Assembly: GCA_013398055.1 (NCBI GenBank)
Contig: VZRS01014161.1
Span: forward strand, 248,001-312,000
Length of the DNA: 64,000 bases
Direction: 5' to 3'
From: Ifrita kowaldi
Taxonomy: Eukaryota; Chordata; Aves; Passeriformes; Cinclosomatidae
The notes beneath the pieces are model-generated. The model made no database searches, had not been told where the DNA came from, and worked only from the letters and a program-made list of their open reading frames with translations. The translations under genes were made by a program, and so were the position numbers. Positions within the stretch are counted from its first letter, which is position 1. Each line of letters begins with the position of its first letter. Below are positions 49,801 through 57,830 of this stretch, piece after piece.

Positions 49801-52800
49801 ATGTGTTAATAAAGTCATCTTACCTGCACATGACTTCGTGGGTGAGCAATACTCTGCACATCTCGGGATTCTTGTTCTGGCCTTCGTAAGTTATGGGCTA
49901 CAAAAATTAAGAGAAGGGGTAAGCCAGGAGTATCAGGAGCTGTTTATTCCTTAGAATATTCAGATGTGAGGGGAAGAGTTTTTACCGCTGCTCACCATCG
50001 CCTGCAAATAAACACCTTCCCCTTTACGTGCAGGGAAAACAGCTTTACATAAATATTGCTACAAAGTGGATAAAAGCCTACAGTCCACAGAGGGAAAAAA
50101 AGAGACTTCCAAGCACAATTTTCAATTACCCTCCAAAACAGGTCTGCAATAGAGCTGAGCAAGAGGCCAAAGTGAACCAGAGAAGGAAAAACACTCAGGG
50201 AAACGTTGAGCAAACAGGAAGGATGAGGTGGGACAGGACAGCGTGGCACAGATCAGCCCTGCTCACCTGCTTGGTGACGGAATCGATGAGCCTCACGTAG
50301 AGATCCTGTTCAGTCCTGACACCTAGAGCGGGGGAGAACAGGGATAAATAATGTTCTACAGGCATCTTGCCCTGAAAGCATCAGAACAAACCCATTTAGT
50401 GCCCTATTAGACACCCTCAGCATCCCGGGTAGTTCTGCTTCACAAGCCCAGGTAAACTCCAGAGCCCATCCCTGCACTGAAGGGGCCTCATGCAAGGGAA
50501 TTTCGGTGTATTTTGGAAATCACAGCACCTACAGCCAGACCCTGCCTCGCTGCACAGCCCCCAGGAGGTGCCAGGGAAGGGCACTCACCGTTGCTGTAGA
50601 GCAGCTGGAGTTTGTAGTGTGTGCCGTTGTTTGTCTTCTCATTGCCTTGCTCCTGAAAGGGAATTTTTAAAAAGAGAAAAAAGAAATCCTTCCAGAACTT
50701 ACACTTGGCACATTTAAAATGCAAGAGCTGATAATCATGATGGAAGTGACAACAAAGTTCATTAAAATTCTAAGAGGTGAATCCACTGATTGGGATGTAT
50801 TAACCTTCCGAGTGACCCAGGACAAACTACAAAATACTGCTGACATCTTTTCCTGTAGGAGTTCAAGAACTTCTTTCCCTCTCTTATTTGCCATTATGCT
50901 CTCAACTTTTTCAAGGCAATACATTGAGAAGAATTTGTGCATTTCAAATCAGTTAATATAAAGCAGATTGACGGGGGGGGGAACACAGTGGCTTTTGATT
51001 TACTGGGACCATTGCTTTGCAATAGTGTTATTTTGAGTTAATGTTGATATTTGTTTCCTGAAGGTTGTGTTACAGGGATGTTTCTTACACATTTTTTAAA
51101 CGTAATTTCCTATAAGATAATTATTTATTATTCATAATTTTAAAAATCTTGTTCATGGCTAAGAAAATCATTGAAAAAATGCAAAATGGTCAAGACGTGG
51201 AATTAAAATCCAAAAGCAAATGCTTTTCAAGTCCTGCCATTGACTTTGGAGCCTTAGGAAATACATATAACCACACTCAACAGATAATCTGACATATTAC
51301 AGGTCAGATTCCACCTCTCTTTGGGTACTAATAAAACCTGGCAGATGTGGTAGGTACAAAAAAAATAAATGCATTTATCCTCCATGTATTTTATTTATTT
51401 TATTTTTAGTGGGTGTGTGAAATTCCTGATACAGAGCAGAGGCTTCTAACCCCTTTTAACTACAGTAGCACTCACAGGGCTACAGCTCTACCACAGCACC
51501 CTGCCCAAACCCTGGTTGTATTTTAATAGGGACAACAGGTATTAGAAGTCGGCAGCTCAGCGGGGGAAGAAGATTAAAAATTGGAGAGGAAAAGAGGAAG
51601 AAGAAAGGTAACGAGCCTTACTTTATCATTTTCTACAAAGTCCACAAAAGCTGTCCTCTCTATTTCCACAGGCTGCCCCTGTCTGTCGTAGAGAGCCAGA
51701 ACAAAGTGAAAGAAATTGGATTTCCTCAAGTTGGAGGGTGGCTGCTTTTCAAAGTGGGCTCTGGACAAAGCTACTCCGCTGTGGAGGAAACACACGGGAT
51801 GGGGTGAGGGGGAGAGACAAAGACATTACCAGGTTGTGCAGCAGCAACGGCAAAACAACAACAGAAAAGGCACAGCACGTTCGGACTGTCCCTTGTCACC
51901 GCCGGGCTGCAGCCGGCCGGGACGGGGCCATGCGGGCTCGGGGCTGTCACTGGAACCCGGATTTCGGCGTGGCCCCGCTCCCCGCACGCCCCGAGGACAG
52001 CGGTAATTTCCAGAGAGGGGTTAGTGCTAAAGGCAGCGTGTGTTTTCCTTCCTCCGCTTATTTCCCTGCCTGTCACGCTCCTTGCTGGAATGCAGCAGGG
52101 TGGGAAGTGGCTGTAAAGTGTCAGAGGGTCTGGAAGTGCTCTCTGCACATCCCGCTCCCTTTTCCTGTAGGAGAAAACAAGCGACCCTAAAAATCTTTCC
52201 TACGGGCAGGCTGTCAACTCGGGGGCACCTCTGTCTTGGGCAGAGACAACGACTTTCGAGCAGAGCAGCCCCTTCCCTCGGCAGCGAAGTTTGTCTTTAG
52301 TCACTGACTTATTTGAAACGATTCCTGCAAATTGAATCACCGATTTAAATTGAAAGAATTTAGACTCGGGTTAACCAGCCCTTGAGAAAATCTTGTCCCT
52401 GACTGGAGAAAACGTTGTGATGTTTCCCACGCATTTCCTGGCTCGGAAAGATTCAAATGCTTCTGTTTACCCACAAATATCCCTGACTGCAGCTTTATTT
52501 CTTTGTGAAATTAGTTGTAGTTCCCTCTCTCTAAAGCAAATTTTTACCTACTGCGGAGAAAATAGGTGCACATGAGCACCTCCGAATTACTTAATAGACA
52601 GATTCAGTCTATGTGCCAGACTAGTTAGAAGTTGGACAGCTTTGGTTTTTAGTCCCCAGAATAGCTCCACAGCACTGGCAGAAGCGTTTCACTCTTTCGG
52701 AGAACTACAGATGTTTCCCTGTGTTTTCCTTGCCAAAGAGGTACGGCGTGAACACACCACATCCGCCACAACTGCACCTAGCTTGGGGCTTCCTCTCGTT

Positions 52801-54165
52801 CTGCGAGTTAAAATTGGGATTTATTGGTTTGTTAGGAATATCTGGGAGAAAAACCTGGCGATGCCAGCGGGCAGCACAACGCGGCTGCACCTTCACCGCT
52901 CCCGTGAATTGGAGTCCTGGCAGGAGCCGCTTCCTTTTACTTTCGGTTTCCTCGAGAATAAACCTCTTCCCCCTCAACCGTATTTATTAAACGCTCTATC
53001 GACGTTCATAAAACTCTGATAACTCCTCCCATGGCGCTGGAAAAACCTTGCTGCCGGATCAGGCCGTGAGTGGGGGCATGGATGTACTATTTCTAAAATG
53101 TCCCTGTTTCATCCGAAGTCCCCTCTGCTGTTTCATGCCCTTCACCTTGTCTCTAATACTAAATAAAACCCAGCTTGTTCCCGGGGTTCCCAATTTAGCC
53201 TTCCCCGACGCTACTACTTTTTTGGTTTTTTAACTTTTTTCTAAGCTATCCAGAGGGCAAGGATTAAAAAAAATACCTAAAAGAGTTTTCATCGTCTTAC
53301 CCCTAATGGGAAGAGACTGGGATAACTGTCCTGTGCCGACTTGGCTGGGAAGAGAAAATAAAACGGGGGCGTAAAGGGAGATAACCCTTCCAAACAAGCA
53401 GAAAGCAAACAGCCAAGCCCCAGTTTCGGGGTGTTCAGTGGCATTTCGGCTCAGCAGAGATCTCTCGGACGCTCGGGCAGGTGCTCCAGGCGGGCGGGCG
53501 CCGCATGCCCGCGGGGCTCCGCAGTGCCCGTGCCCTCTCCTGCTCCCTCGGACCCTGCTCTGCCAGCCCTGAACCCACGGGTGAAGATTTCAGCAATGCC
53601 CACCGTGAATTAAGCAGAGCAAGATGGGCCGGGGGCTGGGATTTGACATCTACATTTAAGTTCATTCTAACTTGGTCCCCTCCTGTTCGGCTGTCTGGCC
53701 CAGCAAGCAGGGAGGAGTACCCCGGATCACTGGCAACGTCCAGCCCAGCGCCCCACACATCTTCCTGGGGCAGGAAATGATAGGATGATCCCATCTCGCT
53801 GTCATCTGAGCCCCGCACTGGGTTTTAGGACTCCTGATGCTCTCCGGTTTTGGAGCGCTGCTGCCTAGCTCTAGCTCCCACCACTTTTCGCTGACCGGAG
53901 GAGACCGGGAGGGGGACAGAGAGGAAAGAAATAAATTTAATATCAAATGCAAACAACAGGGAGTAGAGAAAAGATTTTCTTAAAAAGAAAAGTAACAAGC
54001 AGGGGGAAAGCGGGAGAGAAATAGTCACGGTTACCTTTGTGCTGCTACGTTTGCATCCACAACCCCAACGTTTCTGACCCAGGACCTGACGGAATCCATC
54101 TCAGAACCTAGAGATTTGTCTTTCAGAATTGGTCCTCTTCCTAAAGTATCTTGAATCCCAAACAT
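43798..54165 (-). CDS. EBF2: EBF2, early B-cell factor 2 (COE transcription factor), 5' half: exons 1-6
   Basis: EBF2 is a nuclear COE-family transcription factor that binds TCCCNNGGGA palindromes as a dimer; known roles include neuronal differentiation and migration and brown-fat identity. Six minus-strand exons of 131, 157, 64, 56, 74 and 69 nt join with consistent phases into 183 codons plus two bases. The protein starts MFGIQDTLGRG and contains RAHFEKQPPSNLRKSNFFHF, the COE DNA-contact segment, with R62 matching R63 of EBF1. It then has the zinc knuckle H156-x3-C160-x2-C163-x5-C169. EBF2 rather than EBF1 or EBF3 is called from DTLGRG, VALSRAHF, VENDK, NGTHYKLQ and CCEKKSC, as I recall these paralogues. 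An in-frame TAA directly before the ATG fixes the start. The product is cut by the window edge, not broken: the end of the DNA-binding domain, IPT, HLH and activation domain lie to the left. Confidence 0.96.
45014..45114. repeat. Long (AATT)n microsatellite, about 25 units
   Basis: About 101 bp of uninterrupted ATTA/AATT tetranucleotide repeat lies in EBF2 intron 5. The unit is its own reverse complement, so the whole tract can fold on itself. It is the longest simple repeat in the window. Confidence 0.99.
46950..47250. promoter_or_regulatory. Candidate enhancer in intron 5 with three CAGCTG E-boxes
   Basis: This is a repeat-free block with perfect CAGCTG E-boxes at 47000-47005, 47047-47052 and 47090-47095, plus TGATTAG and GTTATTAG homeodomain-like sites. 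The next segment (47380-47480) has TAATTATT, TGACAG and TCAATATT motifs and may be part of the same element. Function is inferred from motif density. Confidence 0.4.
47700..48150. promoter_or_regulatory. Candidate conserved non-coding element in intron 5
   Basis: This CpG-poor, repeat-free block has GATTATTGTATTTA, CATTATTCAAAGTG and AGAATAATGG-type motifs resembling homeobox and SOX/TCF sites. The basis is sequence character only. Confidence 0.25.
49824..49897 (-). CDS. EBF2: EBF2 coding exon 5 (first half of zinc knuckle)
   Basis: The acceptor TTGTAG precedes 49897 and the donor is AG|GTAAGA at 49823. The 74-nt exon encodes PITYEGQNKNPEMCRVLL and then THEVMC plus two bases of Ser161. His156 and Cys160 are the first two ligands of the COE zinc knuckle; the other two are in exon 6. 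Confidence 0.96.
49898..50266 (-). other. EBF2: EBF2 intron 4
   Basis: This is a compact 369-bp intron from GTGAGC to TTGTAG. It holds no repeats or other features that I can see. Confidence 0.93.
50267..50322 (-). CDS. EBF2: EBF2 coding exon 4
   Basis: The acceptor CTCTAG precedes 50322 and the donor is CAG|GTGAGC at 50266. The 56-nt exon completes Gly and encodes VRTEQDLYVRLIDSVTKQ, ending in phase 0 at residue 136. Exons 3 and 4 total 120 nt, so skipping both together would keep the frame. Confidence 0.96.
50323..50588 (-). other. EBF2: EBF2 intron 3
   Basis: This is a compact 266-bp intron from GTGAGT to CTCTAG. Together with intron 4 it keeps exons 3-5 within about 0.83 kb. Nothing else is visible in it. 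Confidence 0.93.
50589..50652 (-). CDS. EBF2: EBF2 coding exon 3
   Basis: The acceptor TTTCAG precedes 50652 and the donor is ACG|GTGAGT at 50588. The 64-nt exon encodes EQGNEKTNNGTHYKLQLLYSN plus the first base of a Gly codon. The THYKLQ version, rather than IHYRLQ or IHYKLQ, supports EBF2 over its paralogues. Confidence 0.96.
50653..51621 (-). other. EBF2: EBF2 intron 2
   Basis: This is a 969-bp intron from GTAAGG to TTTCAG. It contains a G9 run at about 50972 and an AT-rich middle (51080-51180). No further feature is supported. Confidence 0.93.
51622..51778 (-). CDS. EBF2: EBF2 coding exon 2
   Basis: The acceptor CCACAG precedes 51778 and the donor is AAA|GTAAGG at 51621. The exon completes Ser44 and encodes residues 45-96. 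These include GVALSRAHFEKQPPSNLRK, FHFVLALYDRQGQPVEIE and RTAFVDFVENDK, the nearly invariant N-terminal part of the COE DNA-binding domain. It ends in phase 0. Confidence 0.97.
51779..54034 (-). other. EBF2: EBF2 intron 1 with CpG-rich patches
   Basis: This is a 2256-bp intron from GTAACC to CCACAG. It has two CpG-dense patches, about 51890-51990 beside exon 2 and about 53460-53620, which probably belong to the broad CpG domain around the promoter. I recognise no alternative exon in it. Confidence 0.9.
54035..54165 (-). CDS. EBF2: EBF2 coding exon 1
   Basis: The first coding exon gives 43 complete codons and two bases of Ser44. It runs from ATG at 54165-54163 to the donor AG|GTAACC, with the intron starting at 54034. 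The sequence before the ATG is TTTTTAA, so the codon at -3 to -1 is an in-frame TAA stop and the Kozak context is weak (T at -3, T at +4). The next in-frame Met is codon 23. The encoded MFGIQDTLGRG and MDSVRSWVRNVGVVDANVAAQ are strongly EBF2-like. Confidence 0.96.
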
Positions 54166-54650
54166 TTAAAAAGTCTATTCCAACTAGCAACAGTTTCCTT
54201 CTGGGAGATAAGGGAGAAGGAAAAAAAAGAAAAACAAGCGACGCAGCCTTTGAATCTGACACACACAAATCCCAGGAAAGTGAAGTTCAGCTTTAAAACC
54301 AACTTCTTCTGCTTTTTAACGCTACGTGTTTTTAACGCCTTCAAAAGGGGAAGAAAGTTTTTCCTCTTGCCAAGTAAAAGTTACGCTGATTCAGTCTTGC
54401 TTGGTATCATCATCTTTCACACGCAGGCGAGGGAGCCGCATCCAGAAAGCGATCGCCGCTAACGAGGATCACCTGTTCCTCAAACAGACAACGGGGAGAA
54501 GGATTGATTGCTGCCTAATCCAGGAAGAAGGAAGGAAGGAAAAAAAAAACAGACATGGGGTAAATTGCAAAAGAAAGGAAGAAATGGAGCTAAAGAGCGG
54601 CCGGTCCCACCCCGCGCGCGGGCAGCGCCGGCCCTTCCCGCGCGGCGGCA
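54166..54650 (-). other. EBF2: Probable EBF2 5' UTR with three short upstream ORFs
   Basis: This segment lies between the start codon and the core promoter elements; the transcription start is not defined, so the right edge is approximate. On the minus strand it holds short ATG-started ORFs at 54556 (13 codons), 54441-54391 (16 codons) and 54413-54381 (10 codons). All stop before the EBF2 ATG. Confidence 0.55.
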
Positions 54651-54679
54651 TGAATGGGTTACACGGTGGGAGCGGGGGC

Positions 54680-54745
54680 CCGCGGGGGGCGGGGCCCCGC
54701 GCCACATAAGGAGATCTCATTTGCATATCGCACCGCGATTGGTTG
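54680..54745 (-). promoter_or_regulatory. EBF2: Probable EBF2 core promoter: CCAAT box, octamer, GC box
   Basis: Read on the minus strand in the direction of transcription, there is an AACCAATC CCAAT box (ATTGG at 54738-54742 on plus). Next comes a perfect octamer ATGCAAAT (54726-54719), then a GC box (GGGGCGGGG on plus at about 54686-54694). No canonical TATA box is visible. The elements sit 0.5-0.6 kb upstream of the start codon within a CpG island. The promoter role is inferred from position and motifs. Confidence 0.65.
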
Positions 54746-54782
54746 AGTGGCGCGGCCGCGCTCCGCCCCCCGCGCAGCTGCG

Positions 54783-55395
54783 GCCGGGCCGGGATGGAAG
54801 GAGCGCGGCCGGGCAAGGGCAGCGCGGGCCTGTCGCGATGGGGATGTCGCGATCGGGTTGTGGGGATGGGTTATGGTCATAGCCCGGCAGCCCCACACCG
54901 AGAGGTGCTGCCGCAGACCGCACGAACTGCGCTAAAGCAGCGCGCCAGCCGCCCACCCTGGGACAGCCGGAGCACGGGCAGGGGAACAGCGAGTTTGTCA
55001 TGATGGGTTTATCGTCGTAGCCCGGCAGCCCCACACCAAACGGTGCTGCCCCAGAACGTACAAACTGTGCTGAAGCTGCGGGACTGGGCTGGAAGGAGCG
55101 CGCACGACGCCCGCCTCGTGGCAGCCAAATCCTGGGCAGGGGAACAGCGGGCTTGCCGGGATGGTTTATCGGGATGGTTATGGCCAGGGCCCAGCAGCCT
55201 CACACCGAGCGGTGCTGCTCCAGACCGCACAGCGTGCGCCGAAGCCGCGGGGCCGGAGCGGGAGGAGCGCGCCCGTCCCGGACAGCCGGAGTCGGGCACG
55301 GGAGCTGCGGGCTCATCGCGATGTTCCCGCAGCCTCACCCCAAGCTGTCCCGCCGCAGAACACCCAAACGGTGCTGAGAGCAGCGGTCTCTGTCC
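54783..55395. repeat. Diverged GC-rich tandem repeat, about four units of 136-169 bp
   Basis: Related blocks recur with CCCGGCAGCCCCACACC-type cores starting at 54883, 55021, 55190 and 55326, giving spacings of 138, 169 and 136 bp. Between cores the order repeats: GGTGCTGC, CAGA(C/A)CG(C/T)AC, a GCTGCGG-type run, (G/C)GGAAGGAGCGCGC or similar, GGCAGGGGAACAGCG, then a GATGGGTTATGG-type segment. The copies differ by many substitutions and small indels. I do not recognise a repeat family. Confidence 0.85.
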
Positions 55396-55959
55396 ATCTG
55401 ACCGCGCCGCGATGCCAAAGCCGCCGCACGGGCAGTGGCCGCTTCGCTCTCGGGCGCGGGATTTAAAATGAAAAACTGCTCAGAGGGAGAGAAATGGGCC
55501 GGGGGGAGGGTGTAGGCAGGGGCTGCCTGCAGGGCAAGAGCCAGCCCGAGACTTCCAGGCACCCAGCAGACCCCAAAGTTACACCCTGAGAGCTGTCAGG
55601 TCTCACCTTAAAACTTTTTATAACATCCCATGTAGGCAACATTTCCCATTAAAGGAAATCGGAGCTCTTCCCAGCACGGCCCGCGGTGACCCGGACCATA
55701 CTGCGTCTGCATTTATTTTAGTTTATTTTTTTAAAGTGCTCTGCCTTGGCAATATTTTCCTCCTGGCCCTTTTGTATTCTGATCTGTGTATAGATCTGCC
55801 TCTGAAATCTATATAACACCAACGCGAAAACAGATTTCAAGACAATGAATGCAAATCTGTGCTCAGAGACCATCTGCCAGATGAGGGAATCAGATGTTCG
55901 GTAGTTAAAGGGACAGAGCAAGGATTTCCTTGACTCATTATGTGCAGCTCCTCTCTTTA

Positions 55960-56460
55960 ACCTGCTTTATTTGTTGTTGTTTTTTGGAGGTCTTTTAATG
56001 GGATAGAACTATAATTTCCGTTTCAGAATAAATTCAAACTCCTTCCATCCACGTTCAGCCGCGATTCAAAAAGCCACCCATAAAATACTAGATTATTTTC
56101 ACGGAGTTTCATACAGTTCTCTCCAAAAAGAATCTCAAATTAAAATCTTCCCATAAAACTTTCATAAAAATATGTCCTTAATTCAGGCACGATTGAGGGC
56201 AAAGCCGGGACTCAGATTTATTCTGTCTACATAAGTGACAGACATGGTATTGGATGAACTAATACATCTCGCCCAATCTTTGTTCAAGGAAATTTGCCAT
56301 GCTAACCCACCTCCCCAAATTGATAAATATGCAGGGAGTGATTTTGCCAGGTTAGCAAAAGGCGAGGCTGGCGTTATTTTAACGTTAGGGAAAAGCAGCA
56401 GCAGTTTGATGGAGCTATACGGTGGAGGCCAATCTTTCAAGACATGATCTTAGCATCTCT
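55960..56460. promoter_or_regulatory. Candidate conserved non-coding element upstream of EBF2
   Basis: This repeat-free block of mixed composition lies about 1.3-1.8 kb upstream of the inferred promoter. It contains AATTTGCCATGCTAAC, GATAAATATGCA and TTAACGTTA-type motifs. Both strands are open for 65-85 codons around 56183-56447, but neither reading resembles a known protein or has splice context. Enhancer status is an inference from sequence character and position. Confidence 0.35.
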
Positions 56461-56869
56461 GAGGTGCAATTTCTCTGTATTAAAGAGCCCAAACCAGCCA
56501 AACGGGATAAGATATTTAAAAATAATAATAATAACAAAAAGTGAGAAACCAGAGCACATAAGATAAATATACAGGCGATGGTGAGGCATATTATGGCAGG
56601 GGTTTTTTTACCTTTTTGCAAAAGGCTTGGGTACATTTTCTCCAATAAAAGCCCCCTCTTTGTACTGAGATCATTTCTGGCAATGCCACTCTGACCGTTC
56701 CGACGTTTATTCCTAAACCCGGGGCAGGGACGGAAGGGGAGGGGGCGGAATTCCCTCTCGCTGCAACCTTGGCCGATGCGTTCACAAGGAGAGAACGCTC
56801 CCTAATAACCCGAGCCCATCTCTCCCGGAGATAAAGTCGAGCCTATCCCCGCAAGGTCGGGTCTAACCC

Positions 56870-57830
56870 AGGCACTCTCTCAGCCCCAGCCCGGTGGCTC
56901 CAGCCCCGCCTGGCCCGCTCCAGCGCCGGGAACAAAGGGGACTCGTGTGCCGTGGCCCCGGGGGACCCCCGCTTTTAGGGATTCGTGGCGGGTCAGAGGG
57001 CAGCGCCGCAGGTCAGGGGGGATGCGCTCCCTTCGCCCCAAACAGCTGCCACCAGAATTTGGCACTCGAGGCACAGATGCAGGAGCATCGTCCTCTCCTG
57101 TCCCCGCGGGGGCTGTGGCCGTGGGGTGCCCCCTCCCCACCATCGCGGGGGGCCTGGGGAGCGGCAGGGGAGCTGCACCGCTCCAGGCAGGGGAAACGCT
57201 TTCGGGGTAGAATTTGCTACCCCAACCAAGTTTCTCACCTTTAAGATACGCTGCAAAAGGACACGAGTCCTTGAATATTTCTGAAATCATAGACTCCTGC
57301 TCTAGATTCCCCATTTCAAGCCCAAATTGTATTTAAACAGAGCGAAAAGCCCATCGCCCAGACTCTTCTGATGCAAATACACTCAGAAAAAAGCAGCGTT
57401 TATACCCGTGCGACCGCCGATAAATCTGGATTTGCACTTAAGAGGTTTCCGCGGTTCGGCTCGGGGAGTCGGATCCACCGGCAGGTAAACGGCACCGCAG
57501 AACTCCGGGACGGATGGGGGGTAAAGAACCCCCAAAACAACCTTTCAGAGCCCGGTAAAGCGAGGGGAGCCTCCAACAGAGCATCCGCCGTGCCGTAAAT
57601 ACAATTACAGACACAAACGGGAGCCGAAGGTTTGGGAAGAGGCTCCGGAGCCGAGAGGCGCCGGGAGCGGCTCTGACTCCGCGGTTCTCCGGGCGGAGGG
57701 AGGGGAAGGGCGTCGGGCCGGGCAACCCTCGCACCCCCCGGGCTCGGGGGTCCCTCTCGGCAGCCGCCGAATCCCCACAACTTTCCGCCCCGCGGGTTTC
57801 ATCCTGCGAATCGCTTACAGCGATTTTCTT
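56870..57830. promoter_or_regulatory. Second CpG-rich region
   Basis: GC- and CpG-rich DNA about 2.2-3.1 kb upstream of the EBF2 promoter is separated from the first island by ordinary or AT-rich sequence (55600-56600). No coding exon is recognised in it. It could be a Polycomb-type or alternative-promoter island, common around developmental regulators. Confidence 0.6.

Larger units (their letters stand above)
43867..49823 (-). other. EBF2: EBF2 intron 5
   Basis: This is a 5957-bp GT-AG intron that splits the zinc-knuckle coding sequence. It contains the AATT microsatellite at 45014-45114 and an enhancer-like block at about 46950-48150. About 48460-48500 is AT-rich simple sequence (ATGC- and ATCC-type steps). 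No coding sequence is recognised. Confidence 0.9.
54580..55480. promoter_or_regulatory. CpG island over the EBF2 promoter and upstream repeat
   Basis: The stretch is very GC-rich with dense CG dinucleotides, in sharp contrast to the AT-rich DNA on both sides. It covers the inferred promoter and the diverged tandem repeat behind it. Boundaries were judged by eye. Confidence 0.85.

Noticed and set aside
54141..54344. 67-codon minus-strand frame overlapping the EBF2 start codon, a possible inhibitory upstream ORF
   Set aside because: The frame opens at TTG (54344-54342), not ATG, and there is no internal Met, so there is no reason to expect initiation.
54680..54745. Octamer and CCAAT combination as a histone H2B promoter
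   Set aside because: No histone coding sequence lies on either side. The elements are correctly placed for EBF2.
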